Origin: Planctomycetales bacterium ZRK34
GTDB lineage: Bacteria > Planctomycetota > Phycisphaerae > Phycisphaerales > Zrk34
Length of the DNA: 64,000 nucleotides
Assembly (NCBI GenBank): GCA_014873095.1
Contig: CP050848.1
Coordinates: 4,895,850-4,959,849, forward strand
Reading direction: 5' to 3'
Below the pieces are notes generated by a model that was given only the letters and a program-made list of their open reading frames with translations, did not search any database and was not told the origin of the DNA. The translations under genes and the position numbers were made by a program. This document shows, in pieces, positions 16,176 to 27,411 of the stretch (position 1 is its first letter; the number at the start of each line of letters is the position of its first letter).

Positions 16176-17468
16176 ATGAGCACCCCAGTTCAAACGACGC
16201 CGGGCGTCGATCTCGACGCATATTGTTACGACCTCGCCGATCGGGCCGTTGTCGCCGGGCGGGCGCTGACCACGATCAGCGGAGCCCAGCGCGATCAGGC
16301 CCTGCGGACGATCGCCGATCTGCTGGAGCAGCGAGCCGCTGACATCATCGCCGCCAACGCCAGGGACATCGCCCGGGCTGACGAGTTCGGTCTGACCGGC
16401 GCGATGGTCGACCGCCTCCGCCTCGATGAGGCCCGCATCAAGAAGATGGCGGCGAGTGTCCGCCAGATCGCCGCCCAGACCGATCCGGTCGGGCAGGTCA
16501 TCGAAGGCTACGTCCGCCCCAACGGGCTGAGCATTCAGAAGGTGCGCGTCCCGCTGGGCGTGGTGCTGTTCATCTACGAGTCTCGCCCGAATGTGACTTC
16601 CGACGCGGCGGCGCTGTGCATCAAAAGCGCCAACGCCCTGATCCTCCGCGGCGGCAAGGAGGCGATTTTCTCCAACGGTGCGATTGCCGAGGTCATCCGC
16701 GAAGCGCTCGATGCGGCGGGTCTGCCCGGCGATGCGGTGCAGCTCGTGAATACATCTGATCGCGCGGCGGTCGGCAAGCTGTTGAAGCTCGACGGGCAGA
16801 TCGACGTGGTGATCCCCCGCGGGGGCGAGTCGCTGATCCGCGCGGTCGTCAAGCAGAGCATGATCCCGGTGATCAAACACTACACCGGCAACTGCCACGT
16901 GTATGTCGACGAGCACGCCGCGGCGCTCGGAGCCCAGCAGGTGGTCGACATCTGCGTGAATGCGAAAGTTCAACGGCCGGGCGTGTGCAACGCCACCGAG
17001 TCGATGTTGTTCCACGCTGAGGCCGGCGATCTGTTGAAACAGGTCGCCACGGCGCTGATCGCCGAGGGCATCGAGCTGCGCGGCTGCGAGCGCACCTGCA
17101 AGTTGATCGACGGGGTCAAACCCGCCGGCGAAGAAGACTGGTCGACCGAGTTCCTCGACAAGATCGTCGCGCTCAAGGTCGTCGACACGCTCGACGAGGC
17201 GGTCGCCCACATCAACCGTTACGGGTCGCGCCACACCGATGCGATTCTGACCGCCGATGTGCGTGCCGCCGACGCCTTTGTGCAGCGGGTCGACACCGCC
17301 AACGTCATGGTCAACTGCTCGACGCGTTTCTCCGACGGCGGCGAATACGGCCTCGGCGCCGAAATCGGCATCTCCACCGACAAACTCCACGCCCGCGGCC
17401 CGATGGGCGCCGCCGACATGACCACCTACAAGTGGGTCGTCCGCGGCAGCGGACAAATAAGAAATTGA
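16176..17468 (+). CDS. proA: Glutamate-5-semialdehyde dehydrogenase (gamma-glutamyl phosphate reductase)
   Basis: 430 residues, full length for ProA, which reduces glutamyl-5-phosphate to the semialdehyde in proline synthesis. Family hallmarks: 'RVPLGVVLFIYESRPNVTSDAAAL', 'NALILRGGKEAIFSN', 'IPRGGESLI', 'KHYTGNCHVYVDE', catalytic Cys in 'QRPGVCNATES' (near 271), 'RFSDGGEYGLGAEIGIST', and 'LTTYKWVVRGSGQIR'. The stop codon (17466-17468) overlaps the left arm of the 36-bp inverted repeat, so the C-terminal Asn and stop may come from the inserted element. No proB is visible nearby. Confidence 0.96.
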   Translation: MSTPVQTTPGVDLDAYCYDLADRAVVAGRALTTISGAQRDQALRTIADLLEQRAADIIAANARDIARADEFGLTGAMVDRLRLDEARIKKMAASVRQIAAQTDPVGQVIEGYVRPNGLSIQKVRVPLGVVLFIYESRPNVTSDAAALCIKSANALILRGGKEAIFSNGAIAEVIREALDAAGLPGDAVQLVNTSDRAAVGKLLKLDGQIDVVIPRGGESLIRAVVKQSMIPVIKHYTGNCHVYVDEHAAALGAQQVVDICVNAKVQRPGVCNATESMLFHAEAGDLLKQVATALIAEGIELRGCERTCKLIDGVKPAGEEDWSTEFLDKIVALKVVDTLDEAVAHINRYGSRHTDAILTADVRAADAFVQRVDTANVMVNCSTRFSDGGEYGLGAEIGISTDKLHARGPMGAADMTTYKWVVRGSGQIRN

Positions 17469-17942
17469 CCAATGTCCAAGTCCCAATGACCAAGGTAATG
17501 TCGTAATGACCAATGATGATCGAGCCAATCCGGGCGGGGCACGATTTGATCTGAATGAGCGGACGGCGGTTTTTGGGGAGCGTGTGATTGAGTTTGCCCG
17601 AATGATGAAAACGGATGTCATCACGGCGCCATTGGTCAGTCAGTTGATTCGGGCTGCTACGAGCGTTGGCGCCAACTACGATGAAGCTGACGAGGCGACG
17701 ACAAAAAAGGAATTTCGCTATCGTATTGGCGTCAGCAAGAAACAGGCCCGCGAAACAAAACGTTGGCTGCGGATGATCGCGGCTGCGGCGCCGGGCCATC
17801 GTGACACGGCCCGTGATTTGTGGAAAGAAGCCAATGAGTTGCATCTGATATTCGCTACGATCTATCGTAATGCTGCCGATACTGACTGATGGTCATTCAA
17901 GCATTGGACATTACCTTGGTCATTGGGACTTGGTCATTGGTC
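17467..17942. mobile_element. Four-helix-bundle gene cassette bounded by 36-bp inverted repeats
   Basis: Arm 17467-17502 and arm 17907-17942 are 36-base reverse complements with one mismatch. Each arm is made of repeated words such as CCAATGACCAAG. The only gene inside is a four-helix-bundle protein, and its likely AAGG ribosome site lies within the left arm. The unit starts exactly at the proA stop and ends five bases before the next start codon. This looks like an inserted cassette, but no transposase is present, so mobility is an inference. Confidence 0.7.
17506..17889 (+). CDS. Four-helix bundle protein (S23 / 23S rRNA intervening-sequence family)
   Basis: 127 residues, all-helical: 'NERTAVFGERVIEFARMM', 'LVSQLIRAATSVGANYDEADEATTKKEF', 'RYRIGVSKKQARETKRWLRMI', 'RDLWKEANELHLIFATIYRNA'. 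This is the TIGR02436-type fold found in proteins encoded inside 23S rRNA intervening sequences and related to Avd of diversity-generating retroelements. Neither an rRNA gene nor a reverse transcriptase is present here. Function of stand-alone members is unknown; nucleic-acid binding is plausible. Confidence 0.9.
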   Translation: MTNDDRANPGGARFDLNERTAVFGERVIEFARMMKTDVITAPLVSQLIRAATSVGANYDEADEATTKKEFRYRIGVSKKQARETKRWLRMIAAAAPGHRDTARDLWKEANELHLIFATIYRNAADTD

Positions 17943-17946
17943 ATTT

Positions 17947-19146
17947 ATGAGTGACTCGCCCGCACAACCTGCCCGACTGTCTCCGGCGGTGATCTGGACC
18001 TTGCGGATACTGGCTTTCGGCTCGCTCGGCGTGGCGATGTTTCTGCTGGGCGTGGATGTGGCATGGATGATCAAGCAGCGCACGACGAAGGTGCCGTTCT
18101 GTGCGGCGTTCACCTGGCTGGATTGTGAATCGGTGTTGAGCCATCCGCGCTGGTCGTACATCTTCGGCGTGCCGGTGGCGGCGCCGGCGGCGGTGCTTTA
18201 CCTGCTGACGGTGTACATGCTCTTTCGCACGCGGCGTGTTTCGTCATGGGGGGTGCTCAGCTTCACGGCGGGGGCGATTCCGGTGGCGGCGGCGTGGTTC
18301 GTCTGGCTGCAACTCGGCGTGATGCACAAAATCTGTCAGTACTGCATGGTCGAACATGCCCTGGGCATGACGCTGGCTGTGCTGCTGGTGCTGCACGGGT
18401 TTCGACTCGGCAAACTGCGCGGCAGGGCGGTCGTGCTCGGGGCAGCAGCGGTCGGGTTGATGATCGCCGGGCAGATGCTCATCCAGCCGGCTGGCGTGCG
18501 GCAGATGGTCGTCGCCACGGAGGTCGGCGCTGCGGGGCCTTACGAAGAGCCCGGTCCTGCCGACCGCGTGGTCACGCTGGCCGGCGGTCAGTTCAAGCTC
18601 AACACGACCCAGCACCCGCTGATCGGCTCGCCGACGGCTAAACACGTGATCATCGAGGTCGTCGACTACTCATGTCCGCGCTGCCGACTGACTCAGAACA
18701 AGCTCAAAGAGGTGATGCCGCTGCTGGGCGAGGACTACGCCCTGATGGTGATGACGTTCCCGCTGAATTCCGAGTGCAACCCGCACATCGACTACGACGA
18801 TGAGCGTCACAAGGACGCCTGTTTCTACTCGAAGCTGGCGCTGGCGCTGTGGATGGTCGACGCGTCGAAGTACGAGGCGTTTCACCATTTTCTGTTCGAC
18901 AATCAGGATGACATGACGCGCGACAAGGCCTTGGCCGAGGCGCATGACCTGGTCAGCCGGGCCCGCCTCGAAGGCATGCGCGTCGACGAGCGCATCAACA
19001 AGCTGCTGAGGCGCGACATCGAGTTGGCTTCCCGCCTCGGCGTCCAGCAATTGCCGGGCATTCTCATCGGCGACCAGATCTTTTCATACATGGGCCCGGA
19101 GCCCGACGAACTGGCGGACAAGTTCCGCGAGGCGTTTGAACGCTGA
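17947..19146 (+). CDS. VKOR-DsbA fusion (vitamin K epoxide reductase domain + thioredoxin-like oxidase)
   Basis: 399-residue membrane protein for disulfide-bond formation. Residues 20-180 hold about five helices of a bacterial VKOR domain, with loop Cys52 and Cys60, 'VPVAAPAAVLYLLTVYML', and the quinone-site pair CQYC (130-133). Residues 230-399 form a periplasmic thioredoxin/DsbA-like domain with CPRC (243-246) and cis-Pro in 'VQQLPGILIG'. One chain would pass electrons from substrate thiols to quinone. The start at 17947 is just past the inserted cassette; an upstream TTG frame would translate the repeat and is rejected. Confidence 0.9.
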   Translation: MSDSPAQPARLSPAVIWTLRILAFGSLGVAMFLLGVDVAWMIKQRTTKVPFCAAFTWLDCESVLSHPRWSYIFGVPVAAPAAVLYLLTVYMLFRTRRVSSWGVLSFTAGAIPVAAAWFVWLQLGVMHKICQYCMVEHALGMTLAVLLVLHGFRLGKLRGRAVVLGAAAVGLMIAGQMLIQPAGVRQMVVATEVGAAGPYEEPGPADRVVTLAGGQFKLNTTQHPLIGSPTAKHVIIEVVDYSCPRCRLTQNKLKEVMPLLGEDYALMVMTFPLNSECNPHIDYDDERHKDACFYSKLALALWMVDASKYEAFHHFLFDNQDDMTRDKALAEAHDLVSRARLEGMRVDERINKLLRRDIELASRLGVQQLPGILIGDQIFSYMGPEPDELADKFREAFER

Positions 19147-19223
19147 GCGGTGGTTTGCCGGATACCGCAGCGCCGATTATCATGCTCAGCAAGTTGATGC
19201 CCGCCCAGCAGGAGCAAACACGG

Positions 19224-20369
19224 ATGTGGATTGGCAGTCGTTTAACCCGAACGATCGTCGTCGGCCTGATCGCCGGCGTCTGTTCGTCGTCGACGTGGGC
19301 CGAGCAACAGACCTTCGAGCTTGGCGATGAGGGCTTTAAGCAGGTCCAGGCCCCGGACCCCAACACGCCCGAGGGCCAGTTGCACCTGATCCGCGCCGCC
19401 ATCGCCGATGACAATGGCGACGACGCCATCGACATGGCCACGGACTGGATCGACAACCACCCCAATCATCCGCTGCTGCCCGAAGCCTACCTGCTTCGCG
19501 GCGATGCCCGCACGAGCATCAACCACTACTTCAAAGCCCTGTTCGATTACGAATTGCTGATTCGCAGTTATCCCGAATCGTCGCAGTTTAACCAGGCGCT
19601 GGAGCGTGAGCTGAAGATCGCCGACGCCTACGCAAGCGGGGTCAAGCGGCGGCTGTGGGGCATGAGGATCATGCCGGCAACCGGCGAAGCCGAGGAACTG
19701 TACATCCGCATCCAGGAGCGCGCCCCCGGCAAGCGTATCGCTGAGGAAGCGGGCATCAAGCTGGCGGATTACTACTACGAGCGATCGAAGATGCGGTCCG
19801 CCGCCGACGCGTATGACCTGTTTCTGCAGAACTATCCGCAGAGCCAGTGGCGCGAGCACGCCATGCAGCGGCAGGTGCTGGCGAATCTGGCCACGTTCAA
19901 AGGCCCGCGCTTCGACGCCACCGGCCTGATCGAAGGCCAGCGTCGCCTCGAGGAATACAAGCGTCAGTATCCCGCCGCCGCCGAGCGCATCGGCGCTGAT
20001 GCATTGTTGACGCGCATCGATGAAACCCTGGCGACGCGCGATCTGCTGGTCGCCCAGTGGTACGAACACACCAAGGACCGGGTCAGCGCCGCCTTCACCT
20101 ACCGCCGCCTGATCAAGGACCACCCCGCCTCGGCCGCGGCCCGCACCGCCCTGCAGCGCCTGCAGGAACTCGAGCCCGCCGCCTTCGCCGAGGCCGCCGC
20201 CGCGCAGTCCACCACCGCGCCGCTGCCCGAGCCCGGCTCGCTGGATAAACCCGAGCAGCCGGCCACCGTCAAACCGGTGGATGAAACGCCGCCGGCCGCC
20301 GGTGCATCCGAACTTCCGACCGCCCCGACTTCCCCGACACCCGCCACCGAAGGCGCCGAGCAACCATGA
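19224..20369 (+). CDS. Exported TPR-type protein, possible outer-membrane assembly role
   Basis: 381 residues. The start at 19224 has AGGAG nine bases upstream and opens a signal peptide ('TRTIVVGLIAGVCSSSTWAEQ'). The helical middle resembles tetratricopeptide/BamD-like repeats ('AIDMATDWIDNHPNHPLLPEAYLLRGDA', 'YYERSKMRSAADAYDLFLQNYPQSQWREHAMQ', 'AAFTYRRLIKDHPASAAARTALQRLQ'). The last 60 residues are Pro/Ala/Thr-rich. It overlaps the next lipoprotein gene by four bases, so the pair is translationally coupled. An outer-membrane biogenesis role is inferred from this pairing and fold. Confidence 0.75.
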   Translation: MWIGSRLTRTIVVGLIAGVCSSSTWAEQQTFELGDEGFKQVQAPDPNTPEGQLHLIRAAIADDNGDDAIDMATDWIDNHPNHPLLPEAYLLRGDARTSINHYFKALFDYELLIRSYPESSQFNQALERELKIADAYASGVKRRLWGMRIMPATGEAEELYIRIQERAPGKRIAEEAGIKLADYYYERSKMRSAADAYDLFLQNYPQSQWREHAMQRQVLANLATFKGPRFDATGLIEGQRRLEEYKRQYPAAAERIGADALLTRIDETLATRDLLVAQWYEHTKDRVSAAFTYRRLIKDHPASAAARTALQRLQELEPAAFAEAAAAQSTTAPLPEPGSLDKPEQPATVKPVDETPPAAGASELPTAPTSPTPATEGAEQP

Positions 20370-20887
20370 TGTGGATTCGCCTGACTGTTATTGCCTGTGG
20401 ATTGATGACCGCCGGGCTGCTGGCCGGGTGTGCGACCGAGGGTGGATACGCCACCGGCGAGGTCTTCGACACCTCCATTCGCACCGTCGCGCTGCCGGTC
20501 TTCGCCAACCGGACGTTCTACCGTGAAACCGAGTTCTACCTCACCGAGGCGTTGGCCAAGGAAATCGAATCCCGCACGCCCTATAAAGTGACCCGCAGCA
20601 GCAGCGCGGATACGATGATCACGGGAACAGTCCTGACGGTTGATAAGCAGTTGATCAGCCGTACGCTGCACTCGAGCGTGACTCAGGAATCCAAGCTGGT
20701 GGTGTCGGCCAGTTTCGAGTGGAAGGATCTTCGCAGCGGCAAGATTCTCCGCAAACGCGGCACGATTGCGGGCGTGGCCGAGTTTATTCCGACCGCCCCG
20801 GTCGGCGAACCCGAGCAGGTCGCTCATCACGCCGCCATCGCCGAACTGGCACGTGAAATCGTGTCGGTCATGCGGACTGACTGGTGA
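20366..20887 (+). CDS. LptE-like lipopolysaccharide-assembly lipoprotein
   Basis: 173-residue lipoprotein with lipobox LAGC (Cys22). 'SIRTVALPVFANRTFYRETEFYLTEALAKEIESRTPYKV' and 'ADTMITGTVLTVDKQLISR' fit the planctomycete LptE-like family (LPS-assembly, LptC/E-related). LptE is the plug lipoprotein of the LptD outer-membrane translocon. No lptD is visible in the window. It overlaps the upstream TPR gene by four bases. Confidence 0.75.
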   Translation: MMWIRLTVIACGLMTAGLLAGCATEGGYATGEVFDTSIRTVALPVFANRTFYRETEFYLTEALAKEIESRTPYKVTRSSSADTMITGTVLTVDKQLISRTLHSSVTQESKLVVSASFEWKDLRSGKILRKRGTIAGVAEFIPTAPVGEPEQVAHHAAIAELAREIVSVMRTDW

Positions 20888-21008
20888 GCCGATAGAACCT
20901 GAACACGCTCGCGGCATACTATGGAGGGATCGACCCTCTCCGGTCATTCAGCGGCAGGGGGATCTTTTGGCGGGTTGACGCCCGCTGAATCTGACTCAAA
21001 GGAAACTC

Positions 21009-23033
<2,025 letters not shown>

Positions 23034-23044
23034 AGCGGTAACTG

Positions 23045-23338
23045 ATGGACAACTGGCAACTGCATGTTCCGTCCGGCGACAATCAGTTTTCGACGTATGC
23101 ATGTGGTCTGAAAGCTGGTCAGCGTGTTGCCTTGAAAAAAGATCTAATTATCCGTGATCATCAAGGCGTTCCAACCGGAGAAATACATCCTGAAGGCGAA
23201 GTGTGGGTGGTACTTCGCGGGGTTCGCTCTGATCCCGTACTCTGGTTTGATTGTCCTGACGGTGAACGGTGTAGTTGGGACGATGACATCAACTCAGTTC
23301 AAGAGTGGTTTGAAGTTGTCGAGTCGACAAACGACTGA
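23045..23338 (+). CDS. Hypothetical small acidic protein
   Basis: 97 residues, not recognised, starting 11 bases after ftsH. It is predicted beta-rich ('GQRVALKKDLIIRDHQGVPTGEIHPEGEVWVVL', then 'DPVLWFDCPDGERCSWDDD'), resembling a small SH3-like or barrel fold. No signal peptide. Its base composition is lower in GC than ftsH, which may mean a different origin. It converges on the DUF4375 gene. Confidence 0.6.
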   Translation: MDNWQLHVPSGDNQFSTYACGLKAGQRVALKKDLIIRDHQGVPTGEIHPEGEVWVVLRGVRSDPVLWFDCPDGERCSWDDDINSVQEWFEVVESTND

Positions 23339-23396
23339 CTTAAAACTGGCGGGTTATTCTGTTTCAGTTATAGCGTAGGTCACATCAATAGATCAG

Positions 23397-23840
23397 TTAG
23401 CTGAGGCCTTGAAACGTCTCGGCATGTTGGGATACATACGCCTGCAGCAACTCGTCCAGTGGGTCAACGTATTTGTAAAATTCATCATCGAGTTCGTTCA
23501 AGATATCCATCGCTGCATCACTGAGCGCATCGAGTTGATCCTGCCGGATGCTGCGATTGGGGGATGGGCCGGCTTCGCCGAAAAGCGCGTTGGCTTGCCT
23601 GACTAAACTCGCTGTGTGCTTGGCGCCGATGGCTTCAAGCGATGTCGCCGCATTGTGTACCTGATCACCAGAACTGTTGAAATAGTACTGGTCGAATCCG
23701 CCGTTGTTGACTTCGTCTTCAAGGCGCCAAACGCATAAGAAAACCCTCTCGGGCTGACTCAAGTTCTCATGTCCGACTGTATCGTAGCGATCGAAAACGA
23801 GTTCGCTGATCTGGGTCATATCCGGTTGGTTTTGGCTCAT
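23397..23840 (-). CDS. DUF4375 (DMP19-like) protein
   Basis: 147 residues. 'LSQPERVFLCVWRLEDEVNNGGFDQYYFNSSGD' is the hallmark of DUF4375, followed by 'AATSLEAIGAKHTASLVRQANALF' and the acidic 'DELDDEFYKY'-type segment. Members are often immunity-like or DNA-mimic-related proteins (Neisseria DMP19 is a dsDNA mimic), but no toxin partner is obvious here. The start at 23840 is favoured by GAAAGAG upstream; an ATG at 23876 is possible. It is AT-richer than its neighbours. Confidence 0.8.
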   Translation of the reverse strand: MSQNQPDMTQISELVFDRYDTVGHENLSQPERVFLCVWRLEDEVNNGGFDQYYFNSSGDQVHNAATSLEAIGAKHTASLVRQANALFGEAGPSPNRSIRQDQLDALSDAAMDILNELDDEFYKYVDPLDELLQAYVSQHAETFQGLS

Positions 23841-23936
23841 AGGCGGCCGCTCTTTCCGTTTAGCGCTGATTGGCAATGTTGCCGATCAACAGTAACTGGT
23901 GATTAGGGGGTTGTAATTTTCGCAGGGCGGGGTGTT

Positions 23937-26900
23937 CTATTTCAGTGTTTTGAGATACGCGTACAGGTCGGCGAGGTTTTCGTCGGTGGCGCCGGTGAGG
24001 AGGGCCGGCGGCATGGGGGAGATGGTGGCCGGTTCGATCTTGTCGATCTGGTCGCCGGTGAGGCGGATCTGCTGGCCGGGGCCGACTTCGATGATGCGGC
24101 TGGCTGGGGAGTTGTACACGATCGAGCCGATCCAGACAGCTCCGTCCTTGGTGGTGATCTGCACGGCCTTGTAGGTCTCGGAGATCGCCAGGTTCGGGGC
24201 GACGGTGTGGATGAACAGGTCTTCGGTGCTGAAGCGCTGGGTGATGTTTTCAAGGCCGGGGCCCAGGCGCTGCGAGCCGGTGTGGCAGGCGGCGCAGGCG
24301 CGGGCCTGGAACTGCACCAACCCGCGGGCGACGTCGCCGGACGACCAGTCGATCTTCGCCAGTCGCTTGCGCCACGCGCCCAAGTCCTCACCGCCGGATT
24401 GGGCGAGCAGGTCGGCGAGTTCGGGGTGCTTCTTGGCGACCCAGTCGATCCATGCCTGTTGCGACCACTCGGCGGCAGACTCGGCGCCGGTCCACTGGCT
24501 CAGCAGGCTGGTCAGCGCCTCGCGGGCGGGTTTGTCCTGCTCGTAGCGACCCAGCGCAGCCACGGCGGCGACGAGAGCGTCGTCACTCGGGCCGGCTTTG
24601 ATTTTCCGCAGGGCCTTGGCGGACGTCACGACCGTGGCGCGCGAGGTCGAGGCCAGCCCCTCACGCATCAGATTGGCATCGTCGGCCGTCACGTGCGGGG
24701 CCAGGGCGTTGATGACGATGTCGCGCTGCCCGGGCAGCGGGGCCTGTTTCAACAGCAACGGGCGAAGCTCCTTGGCCGGGAGCTGACCCGACATGCGGAC
24801 CAGTTCGCTGGACCAGGCCGAGTCGCCGGCCGCGGCGATAAGCCGGCGCACGGCGGCCAGTTGCTGCTTGCCCGAAAACGTTCTGGCGAAAATCGTGTGC
24901 TCGCGATGCCCGAAGGCCGGGTCGTTCAGCAGGGCGTCCGGCAGGGCGGGGTCGTACTTCACCAGCGCATTCCACGCCTGCATCATCGCGTTGGACCACT
25001 TGCCGGTGACGAGCATCTTGTCGCGATCGATCTTGGCATTCAGAGAGCCGATCGCGTGGGCGAGCTTGTGACGCACCTCGCTGGAGCGTTCGCCGGGCAT
25101 GTGGGCCATGCAGAGCAGGTAATGGATGTCGTCGGTGGGCGAGGTGGCCTCGGAGAACAGGCCGGTGATGGCGTCCAGCAGCTTCGGGCGGTCGGCCTTG
25201 AGCATGCTGAAGAGGCGCGCCAGTTCGTAGTTCACCGGCGTGGTGGACCCCGGAAAGACCGCGGCCAGGCGGTCGATGAGTTTCTCGCGCGTGGCCTTGT
25301 CGATGGCGTCGAGCTTCAGGGCGGCGTAGCCGGTGTCAAACTCGTCGCTGGTTTCTTCGCACGGCACATCGCCGAGACCGAGCTGGATCAACCGCAGGGC
25401 TTCGACCTGCAGCGCGGGATCGTCGGTGACCTGGACAGCCGCCAGGCAGCGATCGAAATAGTCGGCGAGCTTCGTGCCGACGACGCGCGCCTTGATCAGT
25501 TTCGCACGGGGTGTTTTCGGCTCAGCGACCTGGGCAAACGCCTCCGCGGCCGGGCCCTGGGCCGCGCGCACCATCGCCGAACGCACAAACTCATCATGAC
25601 TATCCAATGCACGCGCCCAGTCGAGCTTGGCTGACATGTCCGCGGGAATTTTCGGTTGTACCGCCAGCGCGTCCCACGCGGTGCGCTGCACGAATGCGTT
25701 GTCGTGATGCGTCAGTTCCGCGAGCATCGTCAGCGAAGCGTCGGTGGGCTGCTGGCGCGACAGCGCCCAGGCGACGCGGGCGGTCACGGTGGGGTCGCCC
25801 TTGATCGCCGCCCGCGCCATGTCCGGCGTCAACCCGTCAAACAACTCGACGAGCACCTCGATCGCGCGGATGCGCTGAGCCGGCGTCAGCTTCTGATCGA
25901 CAGTCGCCTGTTCGAATGTCGCCTTGCCGAGCCCCCTGGCCAGCGGTTCCCACGACAGGCGCGACCAACTCGAAAGCGGATCGTTGGCATTGAGCACGAT
26001 CAATGCGGCGCTCGTCGGCGGAGCGGGCTGCGGGGTTTTGCCGGTGTAGGTGATGCGGAATACGGTGCCGCGCGTGCCGCGCCCGCCGATGGCGACATAC
26101 ATGTCGCCGTTGGGGCCGACCACGGCGTCGACCGGGTCGAACCCGTCGGTGCCGGTGCTCTGAATGAATGTTTCGACTTCGCCGTGGTACGTCGCGCCAT
26201 CGCGCGTCATCGGAATGAAGTAGATGCGGCCGAAGGTCCAGCAGACGATGAACAGCCCGTCACGGTAGCGCTCGGGGAATTTCGTGTGGCGATACACGCA
26301 GACGCCGGTCGGCGAGCCACGGTCGGTATTCGCCACGGGATGCCCGCTGTCGATCCACCAGTACGGGCGCGACCAGCTTCGCTTCCAGCCCGGCATGACC
26401 CAGCCGTGGTGTTGGCCCTGCTGGATATCGAACACGCGCGTCGGGGCGTACCACGGCAGGTGGTGCGTGCTCTCGCCGTCGGAGTCGTAGGTGAAAATCG
26501 AGCCGGCGGAGTTGAAGTCGAAGTCATACGGATTGCGGAAGCCGTCGGCGATCACCTCGCGGGTTTTCAGGTCGGGGCTGAACCGGATCAGCGAGCCGTT
26601 GACGGGGTGTTTGACTGGCGAGGTGGGAAGCTGGGCATCGGCTTCGCTGACGCCGGACATGTTGCCGATCAGCAGGTAGAACCACCCGTCGGGGCCCTGG
26701 ACGATGGCGTGGGCGCCGTGTTCGCCGCCGTGGTACTTGGCGATGCGCTCGGGGTCTCCGTCGGCTTGGTCGTTGCCATCGGCATCGCGGAAGTGCAGGA
26801 TCGACCCTTCTCCGTAGCAGAGCAGGTCGGTGCCGTCGAAGCACATGCCCATCGCGCCGTCGTTGGGGCGCTTGGCGTAGTACGTGAAGCGATCGGCTCG

Positions 26901-27134
26901 GCCGTCGTGATCATCGTCGTGGAGGATTTTTACATAGCCCGGGCCGGACACGACCACGCGCCCGCGCGAGTCGATGGCCAGCGAGTAGATGTTTGTGGCC
27001 ATGTCGTCATCGGCGAAGATGTTGATCTCGAAGCCGTCGGGGATTTCGAACGGCAGATCAGCCGCCGCCACGGGGCGGAGGCCGACGAGCAGGGCGGCGA
27101 TCGTGAACCACAACAGACGGCGGGAATTGATCAT
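23937..27134 (-). CDS. PVC-type propeller dehydrogenase / HEAT / haem-binding protein
   Basis: 1065-residue secreted protein with the architecture typical of Planctomycetota and Verrucomicrobiota. It has a signal peptide (1-23), a membrane-bound dehydrogenase-type beta-propeller (about 25-400: 'IPDGFEINIFADDDMATNIYSLAID', 'GGEHGAHAIVQGPDGWFYLLIG'), a HEAT-repeat-rich middle (about 440-900), and a C-terminal haem domain with CAACH plus 'RFSTEDLFIHTVAPNLAISETY' and 'LLTGATDENLADLYAYLKTL'. The start at 27134 follows AAAGG; the frame extends another 64 codons but without signal features. Substrate unknown; sugar oxidation is the usual guess. Confidence 0.9.
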   Translation of the reverse strand: MINSRRLLWFTIAALLVGLRPVAAADLPFEIPDGFEINIFADDDMATNIYSLAIDSRGRVVVSGPGYVKILHDDDHDGRADRFTYYAKRPNDGAMGMCFDGTDLLCYGEGSILHFRDADGNDQADGDPERIAKYHGGEHGAHAIVQGPDGWFYLLIGNMSGVSEADAQLPTSPVKHPVNGSLIRFSPDLKTREVIADGFRNPYDFDFNSAGSIFTYDSDGESTHHLPWYAPTRVFDIQQGQHHGWVMPGWKRSWSRPYWWIDSGHPVANTDRGSPTGVCVYRHTKFPERYRDGLFIVCWTFGRIYFIPMTRDGATYHGEVETFIQSTGTDGFDPVDAVVGPNGDMYVAIGGRGTRGTVFRITYTGKTPQPAPPTSAALIVLNANDPLSSWSRLSWEPLARGLGKATFEQATVDQKLTPAQRIRAIEVLVELFDGLTPDMARAAIKGDPTVTARVAWALSRQQPTDASLTMLAELTHHDNAFVQRTAWDALAVQPKIPADMSAKLDWARALDSHDEFVRSAMVRAAQGPAAEAFAQVAEPKTPRAKLIKARVVGTKLADYFDRCLAAVQVTDDPALQVEALRLIQLGLGDVPCEETSDEFDTGYAALKLDAIDKATREKLIDRLAAVFPGSTTPVNYELARLFSMLKADRPKLLDAITGLFSEATSPTDDIHYLLCMAHMPGERSSEVRHKLAHAIGSLNAKIDRDKMLVTGKWSNAMMQAWNALVKYDPALPDALLNDPAFGHREHTIFARTFSGKQQLAAVRRLIAAAGDSAWSSELVRMSGQLPAKELRPLLLKQAPLPGQRDIVINALAPHVTADDANLMREGLASTSRATVVTSAKALRKIKAGPSDDALVAAVAALGRYEQDKPAREALTSLLSQWTGAESAAEWSQQAWIDWVAKKHPELADLLAQSGGEDLGAWRKRLAKIDWSSGDVARGLVQFQARACAACHTGSQRLGPGLENITQRFSTEDLFIHTVAPNLAISETYKAVQITTKDGAVWIGSIVYNSPASRIIEVGPGQQIRLTGDQIDKIEPATISPMPPALLTGATDENLADLYAYLKTLK

Positions 27135-27194
27135 GGGCTGGAAACCTTTTGGACAGTTTGTCGCAAGGGCGAGGCGATTGTCGATCCGATGTTC

Positions 27195-27253
27195 AGCCGC
27201 GGCCCGGAGCGAGCGTTTGGCGTCGCGCTCGCCTTTTGGCTCGCGGCTAAACG
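27195..27253. repeat. TAGCCGCGAGC-type palindromic repeat, member 1
   Basis: AGCCGCG (27195-27201) to CGCGGCT (27242-27248) with an inner AGCGAGCG/CGCGCTCG pairing. The right half TCGCGCTCGCC...GGCTCGCGGCTAAACG (27223-27253) recurs almost exactly at 62618-62647. Confidence 0.75.
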
Positions 27254-27335
27254 AGTCGGTCCGAGAACCGCGGCGTGATCGATCACAAGCGGTCAACGTG
27301 CACGCGAAGGGTACCATTGCCTGCATGCCACGCCA

Positions 27336-27373
27336 ACAAAACAGGGCGGAGGCTCATACAAGCCACCGCCCTG
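27336..27373 (-). terminator. Terminator of the pnt operon
   Basis: Read leftwards: CAGGGCGGTGGCT, six-base loop, AGCCTCCGCCCTG (one mismatch), then TTTTG. It lies 39 bases past the pntB stop. Confidence 0.85.
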
Positions 27374-27411
27374 CGATTCGGAAAGACGTTGTGATGTCGG
27401 TCGGGGTTCGG

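Noticed and set aside
16047..17624. 525-residue antisense frame across proA and the inserted cassette
   Set aside because: Shadow of proA; crosses unrelated genes and has no domain match.
24207..27278. Long rightward frames opposite the PVC cytochrome protein
   Set aside because: Both mirror a well-supported 1065-residue gene; composition is typical of antisense frames.
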